The notes: generated by a model from the letters alone, not told the origin. A stretch of 64,000 bases of DNA from Methylophaga sp. (GCA_011053005.1 DRHW01000004.1:1-64000), one strand, 5' to 3'; numbered from the stretch's first letter, positions 46,964 to 57,690 are shown. Numbers and translations: made by a program.

Positions 46964-47707
46964 ATGTCTGAGGAATCCGCCGATCTAACTCCACCACAAC
47001 ACATTGCCATCATCATGGATGGCAATGGTCGTTGGGCAAAAAAACGTCTTCAACCTCGGTTTATGGGGCATCGGGCGGGTGTAAAATCGGTCGAAACTAT
47101 TGTTAAACGCTGCATCGAACGGAATGTGGCGGTGTTGAGTTTATTTGCTTTTAGTAGTGAGAATTGGCGTCGACCTAGCAAAGAGGTGACGCTGTTAATG
47201 GAGTTGTTTGCTTTGTCATTAAAACAACAAGTTAAGCAGCTACATAAAAATAATATTCGTTTACAAATTATTGGTGATGTCAGCAAGTTTTCAGCCAGTT
47301 TACAAAAACAAATTACCCAAGCTGAGCAATTGACTATAGTAAACACAGGGCTAATCGTTAATATTGCTGCCAATTATGGTGGACGCTGGGATATTACGCA
47401 GTCCGTTCAGCAATTAGCTGAAAAAGTAAAAACCGGTGAAATATTACCCGAAGATATTACGGAAGAAGCTATTTCTGCAGGCTTAACAACCTCGAAAATT
47501 CCAGAACCAGATTTGTTTATTCGCACGGGTGGCGAACAGCGTGTTAGTAACTTTTTATTATGGCAAATGGCTTATACCGAATTCTTTTTTACCGATACGT
47601 TATGGCCTGATTTTAATGGCACTGAATTAGACAAAGCCATAAGCTCTTTCTGCCAACGAGAACGACGTTTTGGCAAAACATCTGAACAATTACGAGATAA
47701 CAAATAA
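46964..47707 (+). CDS. uppS: Undecaprenyl diphosphate synthase
   Basis: Cis-prenyltransferase making C55 undecaprenyl diphosphate, the lipid carrier for peptidoglycan and for the polysaccharide locus. The 247-residue protein has IAIIMDGNGRWAKKR (catalytic Asp), HRAGVKSVE, FAFSSENWRRP, and PDLFIRTGGEQRVSNFLLWQ. Its TAA overlaps the cdsA start (TAATG). Confidence 0.97.
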   Translation: MSEESADLTPPQHIAIIMDGNGRWAKKRLQPRFMGHRAGVKSVETIVKRCIERNVAVLSLFAFSSENWRRPSKEVTLLMELFALSLKQQVKQLHKNNIRLQIIGDVSKFSASLQKQITQAEQLTIVNTGLIVNIAANYGGRWDITQSVQQLAEKVKTGEILPEDITEEAISAGLTTSKIPEPDLFIRTGGEQRVSNFLLWQMAYTEFFFTDTLWPDFNGTELDKAISSFCQRERRFGKTSEQLRDNK

Positions 47708-48531
47708 TGCTTAAACAGCGTTTATGGACTGCGGGTATTTTAATTCCCGTAGTGATGTTAAGCATTTTGTATTTACCCACAGCCATTTTACAGTGGCTGA
47801 TTGCCGGTATTATTGTTTTAGCTGCGATAGAGTGGTTTGCCATTATTGGTTATTCAGGCCGCAATAAAATGATCTTGGCGATGGTGGTCTTAGCCATCAT
47901 CAGCAGCTTAGTTTGGTTACTGCCCATCGACACATCGATGTTAATGCCTTTGATTGTCTGGGGCTTAATTTTACTTATTGTCTGTCGTTATGCACATCGT
48001 GCATTGCCTGCGTGCATGCAAACATTATTAATGAAGCGATTCAATGCGCTTATCCTCGCTTCATTGGTTTTAGCTCTATTTGGGCATGGCGCCGTAATGC
48101 TTCATCAATCTAGCGTGTTAGGACCTCAACAAGTTGTATTTGTAATGGTATTAGTTTGGCTTGCCGATACAGGTGGCTATTTTGCAGGTAAAAAATGGGG
48201 CAAAACTCCCTTGGCTAAGGCCATTAGCCCGAACAAAACATGGGAAGGTGTAGCAGGTGCTTTAGTACTTGGTGGCATATGGGCTTTTATCGGTTATGGC
48301 TTAGGTATTTCTGGTTCAGTAAGTCTGCCACAGTGGTTATTCTTATCTTTCATCGTACTGCTTATTTCCATTGTTGGTGATTTGTTCGAGAGCCTATTTA
48401 AGCGCTCACACAATGTTAAAGATAGCGGTAATTTATTGCCTGGCCATGGTGGAATGCTGGACCGAATAGATAGTTTAATCGCAGCTGTACCTGTATTTAC
48501 TTCTGGCTTGTTTTTATTAGGAGTGTTTTAA
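47707..48531 (+). CDS. cdsA: Phosphatidate cytidylyltransferase
   Basis: Inner-membrane enzyme making CDP-diacylglycerol, the phospholipid precursor. The 274-residue protein has about eight transmembrane segments and the C-terminal family signature (KRSHNVKDSGNLLPGHGGMLDRIDS). WLADTGGYFAGKKWGKTPLAKAISPNKTWEG is also typical. It is coupled to uppS and directly followed by dxr. Confidence 0.96.
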   Translation: MLKQRLWTAGILIPVVMLSILYLPTAILQWLIAGIIVLAAIEWFAIIGYSGRNKMILAMVVLAIISSLVWLLPIDTSMLMPLIVWGLILLIVCRYAHRALPACMQTLLMKRFNALILASLVLALFGHGAVMLHQSSVLGPQQVVFVMVLVWLADTGGYFAGKKWGKTPLAKAISPNKTWEGVAGALVLGGIWAFIGYGLGISGSVSLPQWLFLSFIVLLISIVGDLFESLFKRSHNVKDSGNLLPGHGGMLDRIDSLIAAVPVFTSGLFLLGVF

Positions 48532-49707
48532 ATGCAAGCGATCACTATATTAGGCTCTACTGGTTCAATTGGCATCAGCACCTTAGATGTTTTGTCTCGA
48601 CATCCTGATAAATATTGGGTGTATGCACTGACGGCAAATCGTTCTGTAGATATATTATTCGAACAATGTCAGTGTTTTAATCCTACGATTGCTGTCATGT
48701 TAGATGAAAATGCGGCTCAGCAATTAGCCGAAAAATTAAAGTCTGTCGGTAGTGCAACACAAGTTATGTCAGGGTTTGATGCGCTATCAACTGTTGCACA
48801 AAGTCAGCAGACTGATTATGTCGTGGCGGCTATTGTTGGTGCGGCAGGTTTGTTACCAACCCTTGCCGCTGCACGTGCTGGCAAACACATTATGTTGGCT
48901 AATAAAGAAGCCCTTGTGATGAGCGGTGGTTTATTTATGCGTGAAGTCGAAGCCAATGGTGCGACTTTATTGCCAGTAGATAGTGAACATAATGCAATAT
49001 GGCAATGCCTACCTGTCGGAAGCAAGCAGCAATATCATTATGATGGCAAAGGCGTTCGCAAGATTATTCTAACAGCATCGGGCGGTCCTTTTAGAGATTA
49101 CGCGTTGGAAGATCTTGAACATGTGACACCAGAACAAGCGGTCGCACATCCGAATTGGTCGATGGGCCAAAAGATATCTGTAGATTCTGCAACTATGATG
49201 AATAAAGGTTTAGAGGTGATCGAAGCGCATTGGTTATTTGGTTTACCCGCGTCGCAAATTGATGTGTTATTACATCGCCAAAGTATTATTCATTCCATGG
49301 TTGATTATGTCGATGGCTCGGTATTGGCTCAGATGGGGAACCCCGATATGAGAACGCCGATTGCTAATGCATTAGCCTGGCCACAACGAATTGATTCCGG
49401 CGTAGAGCCTTTGAACTTAGCGACAGTTGGTCGATTAGATTTCTCAGTAGCCGATCACAAACACTTTCCATGCCTAGCATTAGCATACCAAGCCTTGAAT
49501 GCAGGCGGCACAAGCACGGCAATTTTAAATGCGGCCAATGAAGTTGCTGTTGAAGCATTTTTGCAAAAACAGATTAAATTTACTCAAATACCTCAAATAA
49601 TTGAGCAAGCACTTGCCAATATCCCTGCTCATGATGGTAATACGTTAGAAGAGATTTTAGCTGACGATGCACTTGCACGCGCGCTCGCTATTGAGTTGAC
49701 ACAATAA
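48532..49707 (+). CDS. dxr: 1-deoxy-D-xylulose-5-phosphate reductoisomerase
   Basis: Second step of the MEP isoprenoid pathway, giving MEP with NADPH. The 391-residue protein has [38 protein letters not shown] (metal ligands) and the flexible-loop GGPFRD, then [20 protein letters not shown]. It starts immediately after the cdsA stop. Confidence 0.97.
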   Translation: MQAITILGSTGSIGISTLDVLSRHPDKYWVYALTANRSVDILFEQCQCFNPTIAVMLDENAAQQLAEKLKSVGSATQVMSGFDALSTVAQSQQTDYVVAAIVGAAGLLPTLAAARAGKHIMLANKEALVMSGGLFMREVEANGATLLPVDSEHNAIWQCLPVGSKQQYHYDGKGVRKIILTASGGPFRDYALEDLEHVTPEQAVAHPNWSMGQKISVDSATMMNKGLEVIEAHWLFGLPASQIDVLLHRQSIIHSMVDYVDGSVLAQMGNPDMRTPIANALAWPQRIDSGVEPLNLATVGRLDFSVADHKHFPCLALAYQALNAGGTSTAILNAANEVAVEAFLQKQIKFTQIPQIIEQALANIPAHDGNTLEEILADDALARALAIELTQ

Positions 49708-49708
49708 T

Positions 49709-51052
49709 ATGCAATCACTGTTATTTTTTATTATAGCGTTAGCGATTTTAGTCGTTGTTCATGAATTTGGTCATTTTTGGGTGGCTAGGCGCTGTGGTGT
49801 CAAAGTTCTTAAGTTTTCAGTAGGATTCGGCAAGCCCTTATGGCAAAGACGCGGCAAAGATGGCACGGAATATATTTTAGCGGCGATTCCTTTGGGCGGT
49901 TTTGTCAAAATGCTTGATGAGCGTGAAGGTGAAGTAGCAGTCGAAGATCTTGATAAAACGTTCAACCGAAAACCATTACGTTCACGCGTCGCCATTGTTG
50001 CCGCAGGACCTATTGCTAATCTTTTATTTGCAATATTCGCATACTGGCTTATTTTTATGGTCGGTATTCCGGGTATAAAATCGGTTGTTGATGGGGTTGT
50101 CCCTGAATCTCCAGCAGAAAATGCGCAACTGCATGCAGGCGATCAGATTCTGAGCATTAATGGTCGTGATACACCAACATGGTTAGCAGTAAATAAAGCC
50201 GTAACTCGAATTGCAGAAAGTGGTGGTGTGGCAGAATTAACGGTTACTACTGATGGTGTTGAACGCGTACGCATCCTTGATGTACCAAAGTGGCAACTTA
50301 ATCCAGAACAACCTGAGTCGCTGATCCAAATATTAGGCATTACACCAGTCAACGTTGCTTTAAAACCGGTTCTTGGTACGATTATAGAAGGTGGTGCGGC
50401 TGAAGATGCGGGCTTACAAAGTGGCGATGAGTTAATTTCTGCTGATGATGTACCTATTGATAGTTGGTCGGGTTGGGTAACATTAATAAGAGCCAGTGCC
50501 GATAAAGCGCTAGAAGTTAAAATTAAACGAGCGCAAGAAGAGATTAACGTAACGCTCACACCACAAACGATGGATGGAAATATTGGACAAATAGGTGCGG
50601 GTGTCGATGTGTCCAGCACTTCCGTGCCAGACAATTTAAAAGCGGAACTACGTTATTCGCCAATATCGGCAATCGGCCAAGCCGTAATTGAAACATGGCA
50701 GTTTTCTAGTTCAACCGTCAAAAGTTTAGTAGGAATGGTGGTTGGATCAGTGTCGAGCAAAAATATCGGCGGCCCAATTACTATTGCGCAATTTGCCGGT
50801 GCTTCCGCTGAACGTGGTGTTATGTCCTTCATTAGTTTTTTAGCGATGATTAGTATTAGTCTAGGAATACTAAACTTGCTACCTATTCCTGTATTAGATG
50901 GCGGGCATTTAGCACTCTACTTTATCGAATGGTTACGCGGTTCACCACTCCCAGAACAGGCTCAATTACAGGGACAAAAGGTGGGTATGATGATGCTTTT
51001 GATGCTGATGTTGCTGGCCTTTTTTAATGACTTAACAAGACTGTTTGGATAA
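49709..51052 (+). CDS. rseP: Site-2 protease RseP
   Basis: Intramembrane zinc metalloprotease that cleaves anti-sigma factor RseA to release sigma-E and clears signal-peptide remnants. The 447-residue protein has HEFGH (18-22) in the first membrane helix, two tandem PDZ domains (about 115-195 and 200-290), and the C-terminal NLLPIPVLDGGH motif with the third zinc ligand. Located just before bamA, as usual. Confidence 0.96.
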   Translation: MQSLLFFIIALAILVVVHEFGHFWVARRCGVKVLKFSVGFGKPLWQRRGKDGTEYILAAIPLGGFVKMLDEREGEVAVEDLDKTFNRKPLRSRVAIVAAGPIANLLFAIFAYWLIFMVGIPGIKSVVDGVVPESPAENAQLHAGDQILSINGRDTPTWLAVNKAVTRIAESGGVAELTVTTDGVERVRILDVPKWQLNPEQPESLIQILGITPVNVALKPVLGTIIEGGAAEDAGLQSGDELISADDVPIDSWSGWVTLIRASADKALEVKIKRAQEEINVTLTPQTMDGNIGQIGAGVDVSSTSVPDNLKAELRYSPISAIGQAVIETWQFSSSTVKSLVGMVVGSVSSKNIGGPITIAQFAGASAERGVMSFISFLAMISISLGILNLLPIPVLDGGHLALYFIEWLRGSPLPEQAQLQGQKVGMMMLLMLMLLAFFNDLTRLFG

Positions 51053-51106
51053 TAGCGCTAATTACGGTTACACTAACGTTTTTACGTCTCTAAAAACTTA
51101 ATTATA

Positions 51107-53383
51107 ATGACAAAAATACTTCAGATAATTGCATTACTATTACTCACCAACATCGCTTTGGCCGATTCTTTTGTTATAAAAGATATTCGTGTCGAGGGAT
51201 TACAGCGAATTTCAGCAGGTACTGTCTTTAACTTTTTGACGGTGAAAGTCGGCGATGAAATGACAGACAAGGATGCCAAAAGTATTATTAGGGCACTCTT
51301 TAAATCAAAATACTTCAATGATGTTCAAGTTGAGCAACAAGATGGTGTATTGGTTATTAAGGTGAGTGAACGACCAGCAATATCGAGTATTGAATTTGTC
51401 GGGAATAAAGATCTCGATAGTAAAGAATTATTAAAATCGCTTAGTCAAATTGGTTTCTCTGAGGGACAAGTTTACGAAAAAGCGATGTTAGAAAGGGTTG
51501 AGCTCGAATTAGAACGTCAATATTTCAGCCGTGGTAAATACGGTGTGACCATAAACTCTGAGGTAACACCTTTATCTCGTAATCGTGTAGCTGTCCGAAT
51601 CACAATGGCAGAAGGCGTTATAGCTACAATTGGTGGGATCAACATTGTAGGTAATAATGCATATGATGATGACGAGTTATTAGAAGGGTTCGAGTCAACT
51701 ACAGGTAGTTGGTTGTCGGTTTTTACTAGCGATAATCAATATTCACGACAAAAATTATCAGCTGATTTAGAAACCTTACGTTCATTTTATTTAGACCGGG
51801 GTTATGTTGACTTCACTGTTGAATCGACGCAAGTCACCATCACTGATGATAAAAAACAAATGTTTATCACCATTAATATCGCGGAAGGTGATCGTTATAA
51901 GATTAAAGAAGTCCGTCTAGCGGGCGACTTAATCGTGCCAGAAAAAGAATTATTCGATTTAGTAACTATAAGGAAAGATGCTGTTTTTTCCCGTAAAGCG
52001 ATTACTAAGACGACGGAAGCATTAACTGCACGTTTAGGCGATGATGGTTATGCCTTTGCAAACGTAAATGCAGTACCTTCGATTGATCGTGATAACAATG
52101 AAGTCTCATTGACTTTCTTCGTCGATCCCGGTCGTCGAGCTTATGTCCGTAGAATTAATATTGCGGGAAATAGTAAAACGCGTGATGTGGTGTTACGCCG
52201 TGAAATGCGTCAACAAGAATCATCATGGATCTCAACAAAAGACGTTAATCAATCTCGTGCACGGATTCAACGCCTTGGCTATTTCGAAGATGTAAACGTA
52301 GAAACGAATCCTGTTGCAGGCACGGCAGATCAAGTTGACCTTGATTATAATGTGACTGAAATGGCATCAGGTAGTTTATCTGCCGGTATTGGTTTCTCTC
52401 AATCTGATGGTATTATTTTCAATGCCAATGTTACGCAAAAGAATTTCTTGGGTAGTGGTAAGCACATTAACTTTGGCTTTAATAATAGTAGTATCAATAC
52501 TGTTTATAGCTTTGGTTATACGGATCCGTTCGTAACCGTTGACGGAATTAGTCAGGGCTTTAATGCGTTTTATAGAAAAACAGATACAACGGAAGCTAAC
52601 TTAGCTCGCTATAATACGGATGTATATGGCGGGGATATTAACTTTGGTATTCCTATTTCTGAATCAAATCGTATTCGCTTAGCACTAGGTTATGAGAACA
52701 CGACTATAAAACTTCCTAATGATAATCGCATTCAGCGTTATCAGGATTTTATTGATAAGGAAGGTTCACAGTTTGATACTTGGTCACTGACATTAGGTTG
52801 GTCAAACGATACTCGTGATAATGCGACGTTACCAACAAGTGGTATGAACCAAAGTTTATCAGCTGAAGTCTCAATTCCTGTTGGTTCTTTACAATATTAT
52901 AAATTACGCTATAAAAACGATTGGTATCACCCGATTAGTGACTCGTTGACATTAGCCCTAGGTGGAAACCTTGGTTATGCTGATGGTTATGGGGATACGG
53001 AAGAGTTACCTTTCTTCCAAAACTTTTATGCTGGTGGTATGAGAAGTGTACGTGGTTACCAGTCAAATACACTAGGTATAAAAGAAAATCGCGAAGCGTT
53101 GGGTGGTAACTTCTTAGTAACGGGTGGGGCTGAAATTATCTTCCCTGTACCGTTTATGAAAAAAACATTAAAATCTTTCCGCTTAAGCGCATTTACTGAC
53201 TTTGGTAACGTTTATGATGTCAGCCAAGATTTTGATGCCGGTTTATTACGTTATTCTGCAGGTCTATCAGCTATTTGGATTTCACCATTTGGTGCAATGT
53301 CATTCAGCGTCGCGCAACCTTTTAATGAGCAAGAAGGTGATACGACAGAAGCCTTCCAGTTCTCTTTAGGCTCAACATTTTAG
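51107..53383 (+). CDS. bamA: Outer membrane protein assembly factor BamA
   Basis: Central beta-barrel of the BAM complex that folds outer-membrane proteins. The 758-residue protein has a signal peptide (about 1-19, ALA|DSF), five POTRA domains (about 20-420) and a 16-strand barrel with the VRGY(Q) lock motif (GGMRSVRGY, about 645-653) and a C-terminal Phe. The partner BamB is encoded at 58464. Confidence 0.97.
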   Translation: MTKILQIIALLLLTNIALADSFVIKDIRVEGLQRISAGTVFNFLTVKVGDEMTDKDAKSIIRALFKSKYFNDVQVEQQDGVLVIKVSERPAISSIEFVGNKDLDSKELLKSLSQIGFSEGQVYEKAMLERVELELERQYFSRGKYGVTINSEVTPLSRNRVAVRITMAEGVIATIGGINIVGNNAYDDDELLEGFESTTGSWLSVFTSDNQYSRQKLSADLETLRSFYLDRGYVDFTVESTQVTITDDKKQMFITINIAEGDRYKIKEVRLAGDLIVPEKELFDLVTIRKDAVFSRKAITKTTEALTARLGDDGYAFANVNAVPSIDRDNNEVSLTFFVDPGRRAYVRRINIAGNSKTRDVVLRREMRQQESSWISTKDVNQSRARIQRLGYFEDVNVETNPVAGTADQVDLDYNVTEMASGSLSAGIGFSQSDGIIFNANVTQKNFLGSGKHINFGFNNSSINTVYSFGYTDPFVTVDGISQGFNAFYRKTDTTEANLARYNTDVYGGDINFGIPISESNRIRLALGYENTTIKLPNDNRIQRYQDFIDKEGSQFDTWSLTLGWSNDTRDNATLPTSGMNQSLSAEVSIPVGSLQYYKLRYKNDWYHPISDSLTLALGGNLGYADGYGDTEELPFFQNFYAGGMRSVRGYQSNTLGIKENREALGGNFLVTGGAEIIFPVPFMKKTLKSFRLSAFTDFGNVYDVSQDFDAGLLRYSAGLSAIWISPFGAMSFSVAQPFNEQEGDTTEAFQFSLGSTF

Positions 53384-53405
53384 TTAAATTGTAATGGAGA
53401 AAAGT

Positions 53406-53912
53406 GTGAAAAAAATGAAGTTAAGTTGGTTGTTATTGGCACTTGTATTCGTTGGTACATCAGCGAATGCCGCAGATTTGAAAATTGGTGTAGTCAATGC
53501 TGGTGCGGTACTTGACCAATCGCCACAAAAAACACAGGCATTGTCTCGCCTAGAAAAAGAATTTTCAGCAAGAGGAAAATCATTAGAAGCTAAGTTAAAA
53601 GGGCTTAGAGCCGACCAAGATAAGTTAACAAAAGATAGCGCAATTCTTGGAGCAGATGAGCAAAAAGCTAAAGAACGTAAAATGTTAGCTGATCAACGTG
53701 AATTAAAACGTTTGCAAGATGAATACAGTGAAGATTTGTCTATTCGTCGTAATGAAGAATTACGTAAATTAGAACAAAAAATCGCACAGACTATTGTTGA
53801 TTTAGCTAAAAAAGAATCTTATGACTTGGTTGTTTACCAAGGTGTAATCTTCGCAAGCGATAAAGTCGATATGACTGCTAAAGTATTACAGTTACTTAAA
53901 GCGCAAAAATAG
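53406..53912 (+). CDS. skp: Periplasmic chaperone Skp/OmpH
   Basis: Trimeric jellyfish-shaped chaperone that carries unfolded outer-membrane proteins to BAM. The 168-residue product has a signal peptide (cleavage near ANA|ADL) and a long charged coiled-coil (about 45-125). GTG at 53406 is chosen because GGAGA (53396-53400) is a well-spaced SD; in-frame ATGs at 53394 and 53415 are alternatives. It follows bamA directly. Confidence 0.92.
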   Translation: MKKMKLSWLLLALVFVGTSANAADLKIGVVNAGAVLDQSPQKTQALSRLEKEFSARGKSLEAKLKGLRADQDKLTKDSAILGADEQKAKERKMLADQRELKRLQDEYSEDLSIRRNEELRKLEQKIAQTIVDLAKKESYDLVVYQGVIFASDKVDMTAKVLQLLKAQK

Positions 53913-53925
53913 GTTAGTTATAATA

Positions 53926-54939
53926 GTGGCTTGGACGCTAGCTGAAATAGCTAAACATGTTGGTGGTGTTGTACATGGTGATGAAGCTTATCAAGTAGAA
54001 AGCTTTGCAACATTAGAGAATGCTGCTAATAATCAAATTAGTTTTTTGGCAAACTTAAAGTACAGAAAGTTTTTAACCTCAACAGTTGCGGGTGCAGTCA
54101 TCGTCAATGCGGAAGCGCTTGATTCAGTGCCGAATAATGCAATCGTTGTTGATGATCCTTATGTCGCTTATGCTAAAGCTGCGCGCTTATTAAATCCTGT
54201 TCGGGTTCATAGTCCTGGAATTGCAAGTAGCGCAGTCATTAATGAGTCATCTAGCATTCATAGCAGTGCATCGATCGGTGCACAAGTTGTTATTGAATCA
54301 GGCGTCGTGATTGAAGAGAACGTGGTCATTGGCCCTCACTGTATCATCATGTCAGGTTCAAAAATTGGTGCTGGAACAAGATTAACTGCAAATATTACAC
54401 TCTGTGAAGGCGTGCAAATTGGTCAACGTTGCACGCTTCATCCTGGCGTTGTTATTGGTGCAGATGGCTTCGGTATTGCTAATGATGGTGGAAAATGGAT
54501 TAAGGTTCCGCAAGTTGGTAGTGTCAAAATTGGCGATGATGTTGAAATTGGTGCTAATACAACTATAGATCGTGGAGCAATCGAAGACACGATTATTGGG
54601 CAAGGTGTTAAGCTTGATAACCAAATCCAAATTGGACACAATACGATTGTAGGCGACCATACGGTTATTGCCGGCTGTGTAGGAATTGCAGGCAGTACAA
54701 CCATAGGTAAATACTGTGTAATTGGTGGTGGTGTCGGCATAGGTGGCCATCTTAGTATCGCTGATAATGTGCTACTAACAGGCATGACTATGGTTACTAA
54801 ATCGATCAATAGTGCAGGCAGTTATTCTTCAGGTATTCCTGCTGAGCCAACAGCGTTGTGGCACAAAAGTGTAATACGCTACCGCCAAATGGATAAATTA
54901 GTTGCAAAGGTAAAAGAATTAGAGGCTAAGTTAAGCTAA
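53926..54939 (+). CDS. lpxD: UDP-3-O-(3-hydroxyacyl)glucosamine N-acyltransferase LpxD
   Basis: Third step of lipid A synthesis; N-acylates UDP-3-O-acyl-glucosamine using hydroxyacyl-ACP. The 337-residue protein has the N-terminal uridine-binding domain (ISFLANLKYRKFL), about ten hexapeptide repeats and the catalytic His in QIQIGHNTIVGDH, plus a C-terminal helix. It starts with GTG behind AGGTTAG. Confidence 0.96.
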   Translation: MAWTLAEIAKHVGGVVHGDEAYQVESFATLENAANNQISFLANLKYRKFLTSTVAGAVIVNAEALDSVPNNAIVVDDPYVAYAKAARLLNPVRVHSPGIASSAVINESSSIHSSASIGAQVVIESGVVIEENVVIGPHCIIMSGSKIGAGTRLTANITLCEGVQIGQRCTLHPGVVIGADGFGIANDGGKWIKVPQVGSVKIGDDVEIGANTTIDRGAIEDTIIGQGVKLDNQIQIGHNTIVGDHTVIAGCVGIAGSTTIGKYCVIGGGVGIGGHLSIADNVLLTGMTMVTKSINSAGSYSSGIPAEPTALWHKSVIRYRQMDKLVAKVKELEAKLS

Positions 54940-55021
54940 ATTAGCACTTACTTTATATCTAACCAAGCTAAAAATTGATAATACGAATAAACTAATTAAC
55001 AAAACGTTAAGGATCTAAGCA

Positions 55022-55471
55022 TTGAACACTATCGATATACACGAAATTCAACGATTGTTACCTCATCGGTATCCTTTCTTATTAGTCGATCGTGTTATTG
55101 AGTATACGCCTGGCGAACATTTAGTCGCGATTAAAAATATTACGTTTAATGAACCACAATTTACCGGTCACTTTCCTCAACGAGTCATTATGCCAGGCGT
55201 TTTAATTCTTGAGTCTTTAGCGCAAGCAACGGGTTTACTAGCATTTAAAACTGCTGATGATGTAAAGTCAGACAATGCACTTTATTATCTTGCAGGGATA
55301 GATAATGCTCGATTCAAAAAACCTGTAGAGCCGGGCGATCAATTAAGATTAGAAGTTAAACTTGTTAAAAATAAACGTAATTTTTGGATGTTTAGTGCTG
55401 AAGCCTCTGTTGATGGAGAGGTAGTCGTAACAGCAGATATTATGTGTGTTCATCAAGAAATGCCTAAATGA
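55022..55471 (+). CDS. fabZ: 3-hydroxyacyl-ACP dehydratase FabZ
   Basis: Hot-dog fold enzyme dehydrating 3-hydroxyacyl-ACP in fatty acid synthesis, competing with lipid A for the same substrate. The 149-residue protein has [14 protein letters not shown], and [16 protein letters not shown] with the His/Glu active pair. TTG start, supported by AAGGA 9 bases upstream. It overlaps lpxA by ATGA. Confidence 0.96.
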   Translation: MNTIDIHEIQRLLPHRYPFLLVDRVIEYTPGEHLVAIKNITFNEPQFTGHFPQRVIMPGVLILESLAQATGLLAFKTADDVKSDNALYYLAGIDNARFKKPVEPGDQLRLEVKLVKNKRNFWMFSAEASVDGEVVVTADIMCVHQEMPK

Positions 55472-56238
55472 TTCATCACACGGCTATTATAGACCCGACG
55501 GCTATCATCGATGATAGGGTAAGCATTGGTCCTTATTCAGTTATTGGTGAAAATGTAGAAATTGGTGCTGATTGTGAAATTGGGCCACATGTTGTGATTA
55601 CAGGACCAACAAAAATTGGTAAGGGTAATAAAATTTACCAATTTTCATCTGTAGGCGCTGATCCTCAAGACAAAAAATATACAGGTGAAGCCACATTATT
55701 AGAAATTGGTGACAACAATCTTATCCGTGAAAGTGTAACGATAAATCGAGGCACTATTCAAGGTGGAGGCATTACCAAAATAGGCAACGATAACTGGATT
55801 ATGGCCTATGTGCATATTGCTCATGATTGCATAGTCGGCAATGATAATATTATTGCTAATAATACGTCTTTAGCTGGCCACGTAATTATTGAGAATTATG
55901 TTGTGTTAGGTGGATTTAGTTTAATCAGTCAATTTAATAAAATTGGCTCTTATGCTTTCAGTGCTATGGGGAGTGTCATTTCTCGCAATATTCCACCGTA
56001 TGTTTTAGTTTCTGGGCACATGGCTAAACCAATTGGGGTTAACGTTGAAGGCTTACGGCGTCGTCAATTTTCAGATGAGCAAGTGAAAAACATCAAACAA
56101 GCATATAAATTGGTCTATCGCTCTGGTTTAAGAGTTGATGAAGCTGAAGAGAAGCTTAAGCTGCTGAGTCAAGAGCAGCCTGAGTTAACTATTTTTAGTG
56201 ATTTCTTAAAGACCCAGCAAGGCGGTATTATTCGTTGA
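55468..56238 (+). CDS. lpxA: UDP-N-acetylglucosamine acyltransferase LpxA
   Basis: First step of lipid A synthesis: transfers a 3-hydroxyacyl chain to UDP-GlcNAc. The 256-residue protein has a left-handed beta-helix of hexapeptides (1-190), catalytic His in [12 protein letters not shown], and a C-terminal helical domain ([26 protein letters not shown]). In most relatives lpxB follows; here the cluster stops and amtB converges from the other strand. Confidence 0.97.
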   Translation: MIHHTAIIDPTAIIDDRVSIGPYSVIGENVEIGADCEIGPHVVITGPTKIGKGNKIYQFSSVGADPQDKKYTGEATLLEIGDNNLIRESVTINRGTIQGGGITKIGNDNWIMAYVHIAHDCIVGNDNIIANNTSLAGHVIIENYVVLGGFSLISQFNKIGSYAFSAMGSVISRNIPPYVLVSGHMAKPIGVNVEGLRRRQFSDEQVKNIKQAYKLVYRSGLRVDEAEEKLKLLSQEQPELTIFSDFLKTQQGGIIR

Positions 56239-56383
56239 TATCGTTGTCAGTTTGTTGCGTGGCAATTTAACTAGAACAAAAGCTCATACTAACAATGCAT
56301 TATGTTAAGTCGCTTACAACTTATAGGAATAAACGACTATTCACATTTATGATTGACATAATCATTGAATCAAACATATTAAG

Positions 56384-57568
56384 TTAATCGTTAGCGGGTG
56401 TAGCGCTTATTTTATGGATACTTAAATCAGCACCATCATATTCTTGTTCCTGAGATAGCCTTAAGCCCATCACTTTTTTAAGTGTTCCGTAGACTACATA
56501 ACCACCGATAAATGCAATACTAATTCCTAGCGCTGTACCAATTAGTTGTGAGGATAAACTAACTCCCCCTAGACCACCCAGTGCAACTTGCCCAAATATA
56601 CCTGCGGCAATTCCTCCCCAAACACCACAAAGACCATGTAAAGGCCATACACCGAGTACATCGTCTATTTTCCATTTGTTTTGGGTTAGGGTGAAGGCAT
56701 ATACAAATAATCCACCCGCGATACCGCCTGTAATAAGCGCACCAAGCGGATGCATAATATCTGAACCTGCACAGATTGCGACTAAGCCTGCTAGAGGGCC
56801 ATTATGGACAAAACCAGGATCATTACGGCCAACGAGACAGGCGACTAATGTACCACCAACCATCGCCATCAGTGAGTTTACAGCGACTAGGCCGCTAATA
56901 CCTTCAATCTGTTGTGCTGACATAACATTAAAACCAAACCAGCCTACCGTTAAGATCCATGCGCCTAGTGCTAAAAATGGAATGTTTGAAGGAGGATGTG
57001 CATATATTTCTCCTTTTTTTCCGTAACGACCATGACGAGGACCAAGATGTAAAACCGCTGCTAATGCAATCCAGCCACCTACAGCATGAACAACGATCGA
57101 GCCAGCAAAATCATGAAAGCTTGCACCAAAATTAGCGGCTAACCATGCTTGAAACCCAAATAGGTTATTCCAGCTTATGCCTTCAAATAGAGGATAAATA
57201 AAACCCGCTAACATAAATGTGGCGATTAATTGAGGATTGAATTTCGCCCGTTCAGCAATTCCGCCTGAAACAATGGCAGGTATAGCAGCGGCAAATGTGA
57301 GTAAGAAAAAGAATTTTACTAATGCATAACCATTCCCATCGATTAAGGTGGGTGCTGCTTTAAAAAAGTCGACACCATAAGCGATGCTATAACCGATAAA
57401 AAAGTATGCAATAGTTGAAATAGCAAAATCCATAATGATTTTGACTAAGGCATTCACTTGATTTTTTTTGCGAACAGTACCTACTTCTAAAAAAGCAAAA
57501 CCAGCATGCATAGCAAGCACCATAATGGCGCCCAGTAAAATAAACAGAACATCATTAGCGTTATGCAC
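56384..57568 (-). CDS. amtB: Ammonium transporter AmtB
   Basis: Trimeric membrane channel for ammonium. The GTG at 57568 is chosen because GAGGAA lies about 7 bases upstream; a TTG 33 bases earlier would add 11 residues. The 394-residue protein has about 11 membrane helices and the twin pore histidines (SIVVHAVGGW and DIMHPLGALITGG), plus NQVNALVKIIMDF. No signal peptide and no glnK neighbour, unlike E. coli glnK-amtB. A sigma-54 promoter and NtrC-like sites are upstream, so it is likely nitrogen-regulated. Confidence 0.95.
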   Translation of the reverse strand: MHNANDVLFILLGAIMVLAMHAGFAFLEVGTVRKKNQVNALVKIIMDFAISTIAYFFIGYSIAYGVDFFKAAPTLIDGNGYALVKFFFLLTFAAAIPAIVSGGIAERAKFNPQLIATFMLAGFIYPLFEGISWNNLFGFQAWLAANFGASFHDFAGSIVVHAVGGWIALAAVLHLGPRHGRYGKKGEIYAHPPSNIPFLALGAWILTVGWFGFNVMSAQQIEGISGLVAVNSLMAMVGGTLVACLVGRNDPGFVHNGPLAGLVAICAGSDIMHPLGALITGGIAGGLFVYAFTLTQNKWKIDDVLGVWPLHGLCGVWGGIAAGIFGQVALGGLGGVSLSSQLIGTALGISIAFIGGYVVYGTLKKVMGLRLSQEQEYDGADLSIHKISATPAND

Positions 57569-57607
57569 TGTGATTTCCTCTAAAAGTGATAAAAATGGCA
57601 ACTACTA

Positions 57608-57625
57608 AAGCAATTTTTGCACCAA
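57608..57625 (-). promoter_or_regulatory. Sigma-54 promoter of amtB
   Basis: On the minus strand TTGGTGCAAAAATTGCTT has GG and GC exactly 10 bases apart, matching the -24/-12 pattern TGGCAC-N5-TTGC. The predicted transcript would start near 57598, about 30 bases before the GTG. Confidence 0.82.
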
Positions 57626-57690
57626 ATAAGACATTTATAATGAATACAGTGCTCTAACAGGCAAATTACTTAATAATTACAATAAATAAC

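Noticed and set aside
50143-50634. 163-residue minus-strand frame opposite rseP
   Set aside because: It is a shadow of the well-conserved rseP PDZ region, with no SD or recognisable motifs.
54382-54809. Two overlapping minus-strand frames of about 120 residues opposite lpxD
   Set aside because: They are antisense shadows of hexapeptide-repeat coding DNA, low in complexity and repetitive for that reason.
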